Part shown: piece by piece, positions 29,594 to 41,125 of the stretch
Position numbering within the stretch: the stretch's first letter is position 1
Layout of the letters: each line of letters starts with the position of its first letter
DNA from: Superficieibacter sp. 1612_C1
Lineage (GTDB): Bacteria; Pseudomonadota; Gammaproteobacteria; Enterobacterales; Enterobacteriaceae
NCBI RefSeq assembly: GCF_015234305.1
Contig: NZ_JADGMI010000006.1
Coordinates: 426,816 to 490,815, forward strand
DNA length: 64,000 bases
Reading direction: 5' to 3'
Notes under the pieces: generated by a model
Seen by the model: the letters and a program-made list of their open reading frames with translations, nothing else
Told to the model about the DNA's origin: nothing
Database searches by the model: none
Made by a program: the position numbers and the translations under genes

Positions 29594-30859
29594 ATGAAAC
29601 TCTCTGAACTCGCACCACGGGAACGGCATAACTTTATTTATTTTATGCTGTTCTTTTTCTTCTATTATTTCATTATGTCGGCCTACTTCCCCTTTTTCCC
29701 TGTATGGCTGGCAGAAGTTAACCATTTAACCAAAACCGAAACGGGGATCGTTTTCTCCTCCATTTCGTTTTTCGCAATAATCTTCCAGCCTGTATTTGGG
29801 CTGATTTCAGACAAGCTTGGGCTTCGCAAACACCTGCTGTGGACTATCACGGTTTTATTAATTCTGTTTGCACCCTTCTTTATTTTCGTTTTCTCACCAC
29901 TATTGCAGATAAATATCATCGCGGGTGCACTGACAGGAGGGATCTATCTGGGGATCGTCTTCTCCAGTGGTTCCGGAGCGGTAGAAGCCTATATTGAGCG
30001 AGTCAGTCGCGCCAACCGTTTTGAATACGGTAAAGTTCGCGTCTCCGGCTGCGTCGGTTGGGCACTATGCGCGTCGATCACCGGTATTTTGTTTGGTATC
30101 GATCCTAATATTACCTTCTGGATCGCCTCCGGTTTCGCCCTGATCCTCGGTATACTACTGTGGATATCAAAACCGGAGGGTAGCCATAGCGCCGAGGTTA
30201 TCGACGCGCTGGGCGCTAACCGCCAGGCCTTCTCAATGCGTACCGCCGCCGAACTGCTGCGGATGCCGCGTTTCTGGGGCTTTATTATTTACGTTGTGGG
30301 TGTCGCCAGCGTATATGACGTTTTCGACCAGCAGTTCGCTAACTTCTTTAAAGGTTTTTTCTCCAGCCCACAGCGCGGGACTGAAGTCTTCGGCTTCATC
30401 ACTACCGGTGGAGAATTACTCAACGCAACGATTATGTTCTTCGCCCCTGCCATCGTGAACCGCATTGGTGCCAAGAACGCCCTGCTGACCGCAGGGATTA
30501 TTATGTCAGCCCGTATTTTAGGGTCTTCTTTTGCCACATCAGCCATAGAAGTAATTATCCTGAAAACGCTCCATATGTTTGAACTTCCGTTCCTTCTGGT
30601 CGGCACCTTTAAATATATCTCCTCAGCATTTAACCCTAAACTCTCTGCAACGTTGTTCCTGATTGGCTTTAATTTATCGAAACAGCTTTCAGGCGTTGTA
30701 CTCTCTGTTTGGGTTGGACGGATGTATGATACCGTTGGCTTCCATCAGGCGTATCTGACTCTCGGCATCATTACGGCAGTGTTTACCGTCATCTCTTTCT
30801 TTGCGCTGACCAACACTCTGGCGCCGGCTGACGTGGATGTAGCACACCGTACGGCATAA
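29594..30859 (+). CDS. lacY: Lactose permease LacY
   Basis: Proton-lactose symporter; 421 residues, 12 membrane helices. Functional residues are in place: the Glu and Arg pair of [20 protein letters not shown] (E126 and R144 of E. coli LacY), the Arg of SARILGSS (R302) and the His and Glu of LHMFELPF (H322/E325). It follows lacZ by 56 bp. The lacA gene usual in E. coli is not next in line; a terminator comes instead. Confidence 0.96.
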   Translation: MKLSELAPRERHNFIYFMLFFFFYYFIMSAYFPFFPVWLAEVNHLTKTETGIVFSSISFFAIIFQPVFGLISDKLGLRKHLLWTITVLLILFAPFFIFVFSPLLQINIIAGALTGGIYLGIVFSSGSGAVEAYIERVSRANRFEYGKVRVSGCVGWALCASITGILFGIDPNITFWIASGFALILGILLWISKPEGSHSAEVIDALGANRQAFSMRTAAELLRMPRFWGFIIYVVGVASVYDVFDQQFANFFKGFFSSPQRGTEVFGFITTGGELLNATIMFFAPAIVNRIGAKNALLTAGIIMSARILGSSFATSAIEVIILKTLHMFELPFLLVGTFKYISSAFNPKLSATLFLIGFNLSKQLSGVVLSVWVGRMYDTVGFHQAYLTLGIITAVFTVISFFALTNTLAPADVDVAHRTA

Positions 30860-30866
30860 AATGACA

Positions 30867-30891
30867 GGTCGGGGTTATCCCGGCCTTTTTT
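30867..30891 (+). terminator. Intrinsic terminator after lacY
   Basis: GGTCGGGG-TTAT-CCCGGCC followed by TTTTTT, 8 bp after the lacY stop. It ends the lacZY transcript. Confidence 0.9.
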
Positions 30892-31279
30892 AATGATTAA
30901 TCTCTGTTGGTCAGGTGAAATGAATATTCCTTGACTCAGTGGTACTTTTAATGGAGGTGATTATGATGTGAAGTGAGTCAGTGCGATTTTCAGAACCCTA
31001 TAATTCATATAAAATGCCCCGCGCATAAGCTTTTCTTGCAAAGAGTGTGTTATATCATTATTTATTATACAGGGGTAACAAATGTTAAATCTATGTGTTA
31101 GATTACTGATGTAATAAGTATATTTCTTTTTCACTTTTTTGATATGAATATTACTTCACATTACTCTTCCATGCTTTATTAATAAAAATGGGAGAGAGGA
31201 AACATGCATGGCGCTCGCTATTCATGATTGATACATTATTTTTCATTTTCAACAAACATCTTATTCTCTGAGGACTGAC

Positions 31280-31981
31280 ATGAAAAAAATAAGAACAGGT
31301 ATTAATGTTTTACTTTTATCCTTTGCAGTATTCTCACCTTCGGTTTTCAGCGCCGGGGCATGGATAGAAGCGCGTGATGGGTATGAAACGGCTTATAATC
31401 GCCATGAGCTTGCTTTCCGTGGTGGATATGATTTTGAAAATACTGCAGGGATCATGCTGACGAACGCCTATAACTTAGAGGCATTTGAACAGCTTAAACA
31501 TAGCTGGAATGAACTGGAAGGCTGGTATCCTTTAGTTTCTTATCAGGCACTCACGATCTACGGCGGAGCCTTGGTGAACGAGAATACAGACGGTTCTGGC
31601 GGAGCGGGTTACTTCGACTTTAAATATACCGTGGAAAAAGATTTAAGCGTCACGCTCCGGGCCAGATATAACCATCGCAACTATGACTCAGAAAACAACT
31701 ACAGCCGCAAAAAGCCAGCGGACACCCTCGAATCGCATCTGGGTATCAGTTACATCATCAATAAAGACTGGAATTACTATCTGGAACCGGCCTACTTTAA
31801 ACATCTGAATGACTTCCACGCAGGTAACGGTAAGGGACACCACGTTGAGGTTGATAACGTGCTGACATATACAGGCTTTGACCATTTCCAGCCTTACGTA
31901 TCATTAGCTTATATGGATCGATCGATTGCAGAGAATAATGAAAACTACCGAATTCGTCTGGGTGTCAGATATAACTTCTGA
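31280..31981 (+). CDS. KdgM-family outer-membrane porin
   Basis: 233 residues: a signal peptide (cut near VFSAGAW) and a beta-barrel ending in the terminal Phe of RIRLGVRYNF. The opening AWIEARDGYETAYNRHELAFRGGYDF is the KdgM/NanC/OmpL pattern of 12-strand monomeric channels for acidic or neutral oligosaccharides. The 388-bp AT-rich leader suggests its own regulated promoter. Being between lacY and a lacA-type gene, it may import beta-galactosides, but no direct evidence shows that. A terminator follows. Confidence 0.85.
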   Translation: MKKIRTGINVLLLSFAVFSPSVFSAGAWIEARDGYETAYNRHELAFRGGYDFENTAGIMLTNAYNLEAFEQLKHSWNELEGWYPLVSYQALTIYGGALVNENTDGSGGAGYFDFKYTVEKDLSVTLRARYNHRNYDSENNYSRKKPADTLESHLGISYIINKDWNYYLEPAYFKHLNDFHAGNGKGHHVEVDNVLTYTGFDHFQPYVSLAYMDRSIAENNENYRIRLGVRYNF

Positions 31982-32019
31982 CTTTTAGCATGAGGCTTGT
32001 GTAACAGGATTTTATCACT

Positions 32020-32055
32020 AAAGGGATACCATAGATAATATGCAGCATCCCTTTT
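32020..32055 (+). terminator. Terminator hairpin after the KdgM-type porin gene
   Basis: AAAGGGAT (32020-32027) and ATCCCTTT (32047-32054) pair across a 19-base loop, 38 bp after the stop codon. Confidence 0.65.
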
Positions 32056-32309
32056 CTGGTTCCCCGGCTAAACCCACGGGATAAACGTCAATATTGGTAA
32101 CAGGAATGTATAGCGCAAGACATTATGATGAGAGTTAAACGCGATTTTCCGAAAACTGGCAATAAATTTTAGCCTTATCTATGATAGCTTATCACGGATT
32201 AAGGAGAGTATTTCTGTTAATGTAGTCCGAAAGAAATTATTTGTTTCTGATAACCATATTTGTACAATTCAGTATTGTTTTAAGGGAGAACATTCTCTTG
32301 GAGTGATAG

Positions 32310-32618
32310 ATGTCCAGTCGTCAAATAACACTTGAGGATGTTGCCACCGAGGCTGGCGTTTCTGTCCAGCCTGTTGACGTGCCATCACCAAAAGAGGGGC
32401 ATAAGTCCCCTCTATCTCAGACCCAGTGCGCTATTGTCTGGCTAACAGCGGTAAAGAACCTTGCGGAGGCCTTCGAACATTACAACGAATGGCATCCGCA
32501 TAGTGCACTGGGATATCGTTCGCCACGGGAATATCTGCGGCGGCGAGTCAGTGAAGGGTTAGTGTCATACCTAAATAGTAAATCAGAATATAAATATATC
32601 TACAGGAGTTTTTTATGA
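32310..32618 (+). pseudogene. Chimeric frame: LacI-family DNA-binding start joined to an IS2 orfB tail
   Basis: Residues 1-18 ([18 protein letters not shown]) are the start of a LacI-family helix-turn-helix. After a short unrelated stretch the frame reads [20 protein letters not shown] and [12 protein letters not shown], the C-terminal end of IS2 transposase OrfB (IS2 part about 32437-32575). The intact IS2 near 55.7 kb has the same segment. This looks like a regulator gene destroyed by IS2 and then deleted, leaving the IS end in frame by chance. A 102-residue protein could be made but is probably without function. Confidence 0.75.
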
Positions 32619-33222
32619 ATAACAAAGAAAGAAAAAAAGTGGTTTGATTTATCACTATGATGACCCAGAATTAATGGGGCAGCAAATGACTTATTTAGAA
32701 AAACTTTATGATTTTAACGCCACGCGACCATCTGAACAAGTAAAAAGACAGAAAATGCTAAAAGAAATATTTGCTGAAATTGGGGATAATTGTCATATTG
32801 AGCCGCCTTTACATGCTAATAGGGGATGTCATAATGTACACATGGGAAGTGGTGTGTATTGTAATTTTAATTTAACGTTTGTTGATGATGCTGAAATTTA
32901 TATAGGTGACAATTGCATGATTGCACCTAATGTCGTTATTGCAACTTCTGGTCATCCTATATTGCCTATCTTAAGAGAAAATAATTATGTTTATAACCTT
33001 CCTGTATATATTGGTAAAAATGTTTGGATCGGTTCGGGAGTCCAAATTCTTCCAGGTGTAACAATTGGAGATAATTCAGTTATAGGAGCAGGAAGTGTCG
33101 TAACTGATAGTATACCAGCTAATGTAGTTGCTGTCGGTATACCTTGTAAGATATTACGTGAGATCGGTGATAAAGATCGACAGTTTTACTTCAAAAACAA
33201 AAAACTTGATTTATGGGAATAA
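32615..33222 (+). pseudogene. lacA: LacA/Maa-type galactoside or maltose O-acetyltransferase with a -1 frameshift near the start
   Basis: Left-handed beta-helix (hexapeptide) acetyltransferase that uses acetyl-CoA. ATG 32615, with a TACAGGAG ribosome site, gives [10 protein letters not shown] and then a stop. Adding one A to the seven-A run at 32633-32639 would link it to the long frame as [20 protein letters not shown]. The rest is complete (HIEPPLHANRGCHNVH; catalytic His in ATSGHPIL; hexapeptide repeats VWIGSGVQILPGVTIGDNSV). TTG 32644 could start a slightly short protein. An indel, a sequencing error or slippage in the A-run are all possible. Confidence 0.85.
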
Positions 33223-33235
33223 ATCAAGTTTTTTG
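33199..33235 (+). terminator. Intrinsic terminator overlapping the lacA-type stop codon
   Basis: AAAACTTGATTTAT-GGGA-ATAAATCAAGTTTT is a perfect stem of about 14 bp followed by T; the stop codon TAA lies inside the stem. Confidence 0.9.
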
Positions 33236-33238
33236 TGA

Positions 33239-33725
<487 letters not shown>

Positions 33726-34969
33726 TCAGGCACAGCCCCGGGCACCTTTCGAAAAGCGTGTAAATCAGGTTCACTGAAAAGTGCGGCCCCGTCGTCCTTA
33801 GCACAGGATTAACCCTCCTGTTCTGATCTACATGACGAAATATCCAAACTTCTGGAGTCATGATAACGTCAATAGCTGAGTAACTGGTACCGGAGATTAT
33901 GAATCGTAAAGCAGTGAGACATGAATATGCGTCTCAGATTTTTTAATCTGCACATGGCGCATTGTTGATATCAGTAAACTCTCCGCTATAAGTCATCAGC
34001 GCTTAACATTTATTTTTGTTATGTTATTTTACATAACTACATGCAGAAATCAGTAACACTCATCATTTTTATCAATCATAAATTCACAGAACTCCCCCCG
34101 TTACTTCCGGTAAAAACAAAATATATATCTTACACATCTCTTCACATCCATTTAATATTTATAAATCTTATATTTAGTCAAACTATGAAAACTGAGTTTT
34201 CACCCGCAACCTGTTTGATATTTCTCACTCGCTTATCTGGCTTAAAAATATCACTGACCCCTGATAAAACCCAGGATATAGGATACACAGAATATAATCT
34301 ATCACCACAGCATTAATGCAACAACAGAGAAACTGAATTAATCAGACATCCCCATTTTCATACAAAGAAATCTCAGCTCCAAAATTTCAGCGCTTCGCCT
34401 GTGCAACCGAAGCAGTAATACCAGAGCTTCGCCTGTATCGCAGGAGAAGCGTTTAACAGAGATGCAAACGAAGCAATGTATTATTATGTAACAACATCTG
34501 CAGTATCAGCTTTTTTAACGCTTATAACTGAAGCAAGGGCTAACCCTGCGAAGCCGCTGCGCTTGCTTCTCCGGATTGCCCTTGCTTTTCTTCCCTTTGG
34601 TCAGAAAAGAAAAGCAGGCCCGGTGCCACCTGCCTGTCATGCTGTTTATTCTGCTGATACGGTAATACTGCGCACGTTCTTCTGCAGACTATGTGGGATC
34701 AGCATCTAAGCTTCCCTGACATTATTGTCGTATATCAAACTGCTATCGGAGAACGCATACTAAATCATGATCCATTCGAATATAAATCCGCCATCGATTC
34801 AGACGTTATTTTTCAATTATTACTCTCTTATCTTTATGTCAGAAAGTTATCTCTCATATTAATATGCAATAGAATTTCATCATTCGCATTTAAAATAATT
34901 AAAAATAAATTTGAAAAACAAAAATTCATTGATTATTGTTATTTGACATTATAAGAAAGGAGATAAAAC
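33726..34969. other. Non-coding stretch before the ankyrin genes
   Basis: About 1.2 kb with no credible gene; short frames of 77-91 aa lack motifs. It contains a hairpin GCAGG-N10-CCTGC near 34614-34634 with a T-rich flank on the minus strand, and a short motif with GCTTCGCCTGT repeated at about 34392 and 34424. The last 75 bp are duplicated upstream of the second ankyrin gene. Confidence 0.45.
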
Positions 34970-36208
34970 ATGAACCAGAAATCACAAAATAAAAACACGC
35001 TGAACCTCTTCAAAATAAAATCGCCCGCAGAACTCAAAAAACTATTAAAGGCAGGGGTGGATATAAATACGCTCAGTTCATCGAACCAGAATGCTTTGTT
35101 TCATTGCAGATACCCTGAGCTTATGAAAGCAATGATTAGTGCCGGAATAAACATTAACCATACTGACACGTTCAACAGGAATGCACTTTTTTATGCACCC
35201 TGCCCAGAAACTATGAAGGTACTGACTGAGAACGGGATTGATATCAGCCATACAGACACGCTGGGCAGAAATGCGCTCTTTTACACCAATGACGCTGAAT
35301 CTGCCCGGTTACTGGTAAAACATGGAATCAGCATAAACCATACTGACCTTGAAGATAAAAATGCTCTTTTCTTTGCGGCCAGCGAAAGCTCAGCCAGAGA
35401 ACTAATCGACAGCGGTATCGATATTAATCACACTGACAGCTTTGGAAGAAATGCTCTTTTTTACACCTGTGAGCCTGACGTTGTACACCTGCTCATTCAA
35501 CGAGGTATAAATGTTAACCTCAGGGACGTATGTGGTCATAATTCTGTTAACATTACCGGCATTACCCCTGAATTACTGAATGTTTATTTCGCCGCAGGCC
35601 TTGATCCTGACATACTGGACTACTATGGAAATAGCTTAATTTTTTACCCTTATAAAAAATCAATCACAGAAATTTTAATAAAAAATGGCTGTGATATAAA
35701 CCGGGTTAATAACAATGGGGAGACCGTCTTTGAATACATACAGACCATGTTATTCAGCAACCGTCAACTTGATCAGTGTCTCAGCGTGCTTATGCATTAC
35801 ATTCACCTGATTAAAGCCAGACCATTAATTTTTAATCGTCTCACTTTTGGCTGCCTTGAGTTGATCAAAATATTGCAAAGCCAGAATATCGATTACAAAA
35901 TCAATGAGCGTTGCGTTGTAAGATACGCTAACAAAGACATTAAAAAATTCATTACTGAAGTACAGAAAGTCACTGATATCAGCCACATTACGCTTTGCTC
36001 ATGGTATGACACTCCGCTTGTCAGTTTAAAACACAAGGAAATTATTAAGTGGTTTATAAGGAATAATATTAAGGTAAACGTTAATGATATTGAAGAACCA
36101 GAAGTTCGCACTGAAATCCTTTCCTATCTTGCACTCAGGGAAAATAAAGAACTCAAAACCATTATTAAACCGGATAAAAAACACGCTAACGGTAAAAGAA
36201 GGCTGTGA
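34970..36208 (+). CDS. Ankyrin-repeat protein 1
   Basis: 412 residues, no signal peptide or membrane segment. From about residue 20 to 265 there are degenerate ankyrin repeats with a 31-residue period and consensus LLxxGIDINHTDxxGRNALFYT (seen at GININHTDTFNRNALFYA, GIDISHTDTLGRNALFYT, GISINHTDLEDKNALFFA, GIDINHTDSFGRNALFYT). About 130 further residues (IFNRLTFGCLELIKILQSQN onward) are shared with the next gene. The N-terminus is Asn/Ser/Lys-rich. GC content is far below the lac genes. Ankyrin proteins of this sort bind other proteins; host-targeted effectors are one option, but no catalytic domain is visible. AGAAAGGAGAT precedes the ATG. Confidence 0.8.
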   Translation: MNQKSQNKNTLNLFKIKSPAELKKLLKAGVDINTLSSSNQNALFHCRYPELMKAMISAGININHTDTFNRNALFYAPCPETMKVLTENGIDISHTDTLGRNALFYTNDAESARLLVKHGISINHTDLEDKNALFFAASESSARELIDSGIDINHTDSFGRNALFYTCEPDVVHLLIQRGINVNLRDVCGHNSVNITGITPELLNVYFAAGLDPDILDYYGNSLIFYPYKKSITEILIKNGCDINRVNNNGETVFEYIQTMLFSNRQLDQCLSVLMHYIHLIKARPLIFNRLTFGCLELIKILQSQNIDYKINERCVVRYANKDIKKFITEVQKVTDISHITLCSWYDTPLVSLKHKEIIKWFIRNNIKVNVNDIEEPEVRTEILSYLALRENKELKTIIKPDKKHANGKRRL

Positions 36209-36915
36209 GGACTACCTTCTCGTTTGCAGTTTTTTTCAACCACAGGAGGCATACATAAAGACTTTATGCTCCGGCACTCAACAGGGACACTGTACAGCGT
36301 GATAAAGCTGTCAGCGCCCCCTGATATGCTACGTATAATAAAGGTTGTGTGAATAGTGTTTCAGGCGTTCTGACAAAATAAAAAACACTACAGTTTATAT
36401 AGCACAGGATAACGCCCGCCCCTGCTAAATGAACTTAAATACTGATTTTGCAATCCACCACAGGAGGAAAGAATAACCAAGGGATAAGCCGTTTTTTACA
36501 TCACATAAAAAATAAACATTAACAAGTAACATATTACTTGTATTCATTATCTTCATTGTTAATCTTAACAACAATTTTCAGAGGAGAGAAAAAATATATG
36601 GCAACCATACATTACACACCAACCTGAAAATATTTTAGCCATATAATCAGGCATTGACGATATAGTCCATAACGCCCCAACAGAGCCTACATCTTTTGTT
36701 ATATGAACAGCAGCAAGAACTGACTTATTTATCCTGAAAAACAAATACAATAACCACCCTACAATCTTAAATTAACTTTATCATTCCACCTGATATTTAT
36801 GGCACTAATTTCAAACCTATATTGTACCTTTATACAAAAAATAATTAAAAATAAATTGGAAAAATAAAAAATCATTGGCTATTGTTATTTTCATTATAAA
36901 TACAGGAGATATATA
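36209..36915. other. Intergenic region between the ankyrin genes
   Basis: About 700 bp, AT-rich, with no credible gene. The part from about 36839 to 36917 (AATAATTAAAAATAAATTGG, then ATTGTTATTTTCATTATAAA and a ribosome site) closely repeats the sequence upstream of the first ankyrin gene (34898-34971). Confidence 0.6.
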
Positions 36916-37791
36916 ATGAAAGACAATAATAATAAAAACAATGACAGTCTGTTTACAGCCAAATCAAAAAAGGATGTTATTCGTTCACTAAAAATGGGTG
37001 TAGATATCAATACGCTCAATGAGCATGGACAAAATGCATTATTTCACTGTCGCACTCTCAAGGCGGCGCAGGCCATTGTTGATGCAGGAATAAACATTCA
37101 CCATCTCGATAATAAGGCAGAAAATGCATTATTCCATAGCAATGATAAAAATATCATTGAACTCCTTATTCGCAATGGAATTAATATCAATCACAGAAAT
37201 CAGTCTGGTCAGTTAGCCTTTCCGAACTTTTCTGTCACACCAGAAGTAATGACACTACTTATCGCATCAGGTCTTGATATCCATTCACTCGATAATCATG
37301 GGCGTACACTCCTTTTCAACCCCTTGCTCGCTGATATCTATATTTTATTAATTGAAGCAGGCTGTGATATAAATCACAGAGATCATAATGGCCAGACTGC
37401 TTTTGATTTTCTGCAATCAAGCCAGTACGATATCGCGCTGGCTTGTTCTGTTCATTTAAAAGACCGTTCACCCGTCATTTTTAAACATTTAACTTATGCC
37501 AGTATAGAGTTGATGTATGAACTGAATCAACAAGGAATAGACTTTGGTATAGGCAACCAATGCAGATTATTTATCGATGAAAACGAGACTAAAGAAATCA
37601 TTACAATTGCCATGAAAATCACAGATCTCAGCCATGTAACATTTTGTCTTGGCCACGCTGAGTTACCAATTGTAAAATACGCAAGTAAATCTCTCATAAA
37701 ATTTCTTATCGACTGCAATATAACAGTAGATACAGATTTACTGAAAGATCGCGATCTTTACGATGAAATCATCCAATACAAAAATATTTAG
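36916..37791 (+). CDS. Ankyrin-repeat protein 2 (shorter paralogue)
   Basis: 291 residues. The start KKDVIRSLKMGVDINTLNEH parallels ELKKLLKAGVDINTLSSSNQ of the first protein. It has about five ankyrin repeats against eight in the first (GININHRNQSGQLAFPNFS, GLDIHSLDNHGRTLLFNP, GCDINHRDHNGQTAFDFLQ) and the same C-terminal domain (IFKHLTYASIELMYELNQQG ... ITDLSHVTFC). It arose by tandem duplication with loss of repeats. Function unknown. TACAGGAGAT precedes ATG. Confidence 0.8.
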   Translation: MKDNNNKNNDSLFTAKSKKDVIRSLKMGVDINTLNEHGQNALFHCRTLKAAQAIVDAGINIHHLDNKAENALFHSNDKNIIELLIRNGININHRNQSGQLAFPNFSVTPEVMTLLIASGLDIHSLDNHGRTLLFNPLLADIYILLIEAGCDINHRDHNGQTAFDFLQSSQYDIALACSVHLKDRSPVIFKHLTYASIELMYELNQQGIDFGIGNQCRLFIDENETKEIITIAMKITDLSHVTFCLGHAELPIVKYASKSLIKFLIDCNITVDTDLLKDRDLYDEIIQYKNI

Positions 37792-37794
37792 CCC

Positions 37795-40023
<2,229 letters not shown>

Positions 40024-40042
40024 GCACACCGGTGCAAACTAC

Positions 40043-40079
40043 CCGACTTTTTTGGTGCATCCTGCATTAACCTGGTGCG
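40043..40079 (+). promoter_or_regulatory. Two tandem NtrC-like activator sites
   Basis: Site 1 (40043-40059, CCGACTTTTTTGGTGCA) matches the NtrC consensus TGCACTATTTTGGTGCA at 13 of 17 positions. Site 2 (40063-40079, TGCATTAACCTGGTGCG) keeps both half-sites. Their centres are 20 bp apart, about two helical turns. A third, weaker GGTGCA half-site ends at 40036. They lie about 100-120 bp upstream of the expected start of the sigma-54 promoter, like the enhancer of glnA. Confidence 0.7.
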
Positions 40080-40143
40080 CCACTTCACTCCCGTTTGCTA
40101 CTAAAAAACAACAACCATATGAAAAATAAAACAAAAAATATTA

Positions 40144-40159
40144 TGGCACACCGTTTGCT
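40144..40159 (+). promoter_or_regulatory. Sigma-54 promoter (-24/-12) of the amino acid catabolic operon
   Basis: TGGCACACCGTTTGCT fits TGGCAC-N5-TTGCW with GG (40145-40146) and GC (40157-40158) exactly 10 bases apart. A second TGGCAC at 40167 lacks the GC and is probably not a promoter. The start should be about 40170, 60 bp before the first gene. Confidence 0.8.
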
Positions 40160-40229
40160 TATTTCTGGCACAAACGTTTTAAATCATAATGACAACTGAA
40201 ACAACAATACCAGCGTCCGGGGAAATAGA

Positions 40230-41108
40230 ATGAAGAGAAATGATGCACCTGAAAATAGCCATTCGTTGGAAACTATCATTCGCAAGCGTTATAGTACGTT
40301 GTCCCCCTCGGAGAAAAAATTTGTTTCAGCATTATTAGAACAACAAGATCATCTTGGCTATTACAGCGCAACCGAACTGGCAGTAAAGGCAGGGGTCTCA
40401 AAATCCACCGCCGCCCGTTGTTTTCGCCAGCTGGGGTTCGATAATTTTAATGAGTTTCGGCAAAGCGTGTTGCCACATCGCGAGAATATAAATTCACCGC
40501 TGGCGCAAATGGCCAGAGCTGAAAACCGGGGTCTGGACGCGACATCCAGATTCGAAAAACATATTTGCCAGGAACAGGAGAACTTAAACCAGCTGTTGCA
40601 TTCCGGGCAGCAAAAATCTCTGGAAACTTGTGTGGGGATTGTCGGCTCTGCTTCACATGTCTGGATTGCAGGGTTTCGCAATGGTTATACCCTTGCGTGC
40701 TATGCCCATGCATTATTATCTAACGTCAGATCACATGTCACTTTGTTAAATAAAGGAGATGGCCACCTTGCGGAAAAGCTTGCTAACATGCAGCCACAGG
40801 ATGTTATTATATTAATGGATTTCCCTCGCCGAACCAAATTACTCTCTAACATTGTAAAAATTGCCAGAAAAAGCAACGTCCGCATCGTAGCCTTTAGCGA
40901 TCAGACATTATCACCAGTCACTTCAGAATATGAAGTCGTGATTAGTTGCAGGAATGAAAGCATTACGTCATTTAATTCTTACATTGCCGGTCTGAGCATG
41001 GTGAATTATCTGACTAACGAAATTAGCTTTGCTTACCCGGAACAAGCCCGACGTACATTGCAGATAATAGAGCAAAATCATCAAGTAATGAGCGATCTTA
41101 TTGATTAA
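40230..41108 (+). CDS. RpiR/MurR-family regulator with SIS domain
   Basis: 292 residues. The N-terminal RpiR helix-turn-helix (SPSEKKFVSALLEQQDHLGY ... ATELAVKAGVSKSTAARCFR) occupies about residues 15-90. The SIS sugar-phosphate-binding-like domain is at about 125-260 (VGSASHVWIAGFRNGYTLAC, IILMDFPRRTK, VRIVAFSDQTLSPV). RpiR proteins often control sugar or amino-sugar genes, but many in this group sit next to amino acid and hydantoin catabolic genes. It leads the operon and lies 17 bp before the amidohydrolase, so it probably tunes the operon in response to its substrate. Confidence 0.87.
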   Translation: MKRNDAPENSHSLETIIRKRYSTLSPSEKKFVSALLEQQDHLGYYSATELAVKAGVSKSTAARCFRQLGFDNFNEFRQSVLPHRENINSPLAQMARAENRGLDATSRFEKHICQEQENLNQLLHSGQQKSLETCVGIVGSASHVWIAGFRNGYTLACYAHALLSNVRSHVTLLNKGDGHLAEKLANMQPQDVIILMDFPRRTKLLSNIVKIARKSNVRIVAFSDQTLSPVTSEYEVVISCRNESITSFNSYIAGLSMVNYLTNEISFAYPEQARRTLQIIEQNHQVMSDLID

Positions 41109-41125
41109 GACTTACAGGAAAAACA

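Noticed and set aside
30940..31010. A CRP site upstream of the porin (ATGTGAAGTGAGTCAGTG)
   Set aside because: Only one half (TGTGA) is good and it is about 300 bp from the gene.
40167..40182. A second sigma-54 promoter (TGGCACAAACGTTTTA)
   Set aside because: It has the -24 element but lacks the GC at -12.
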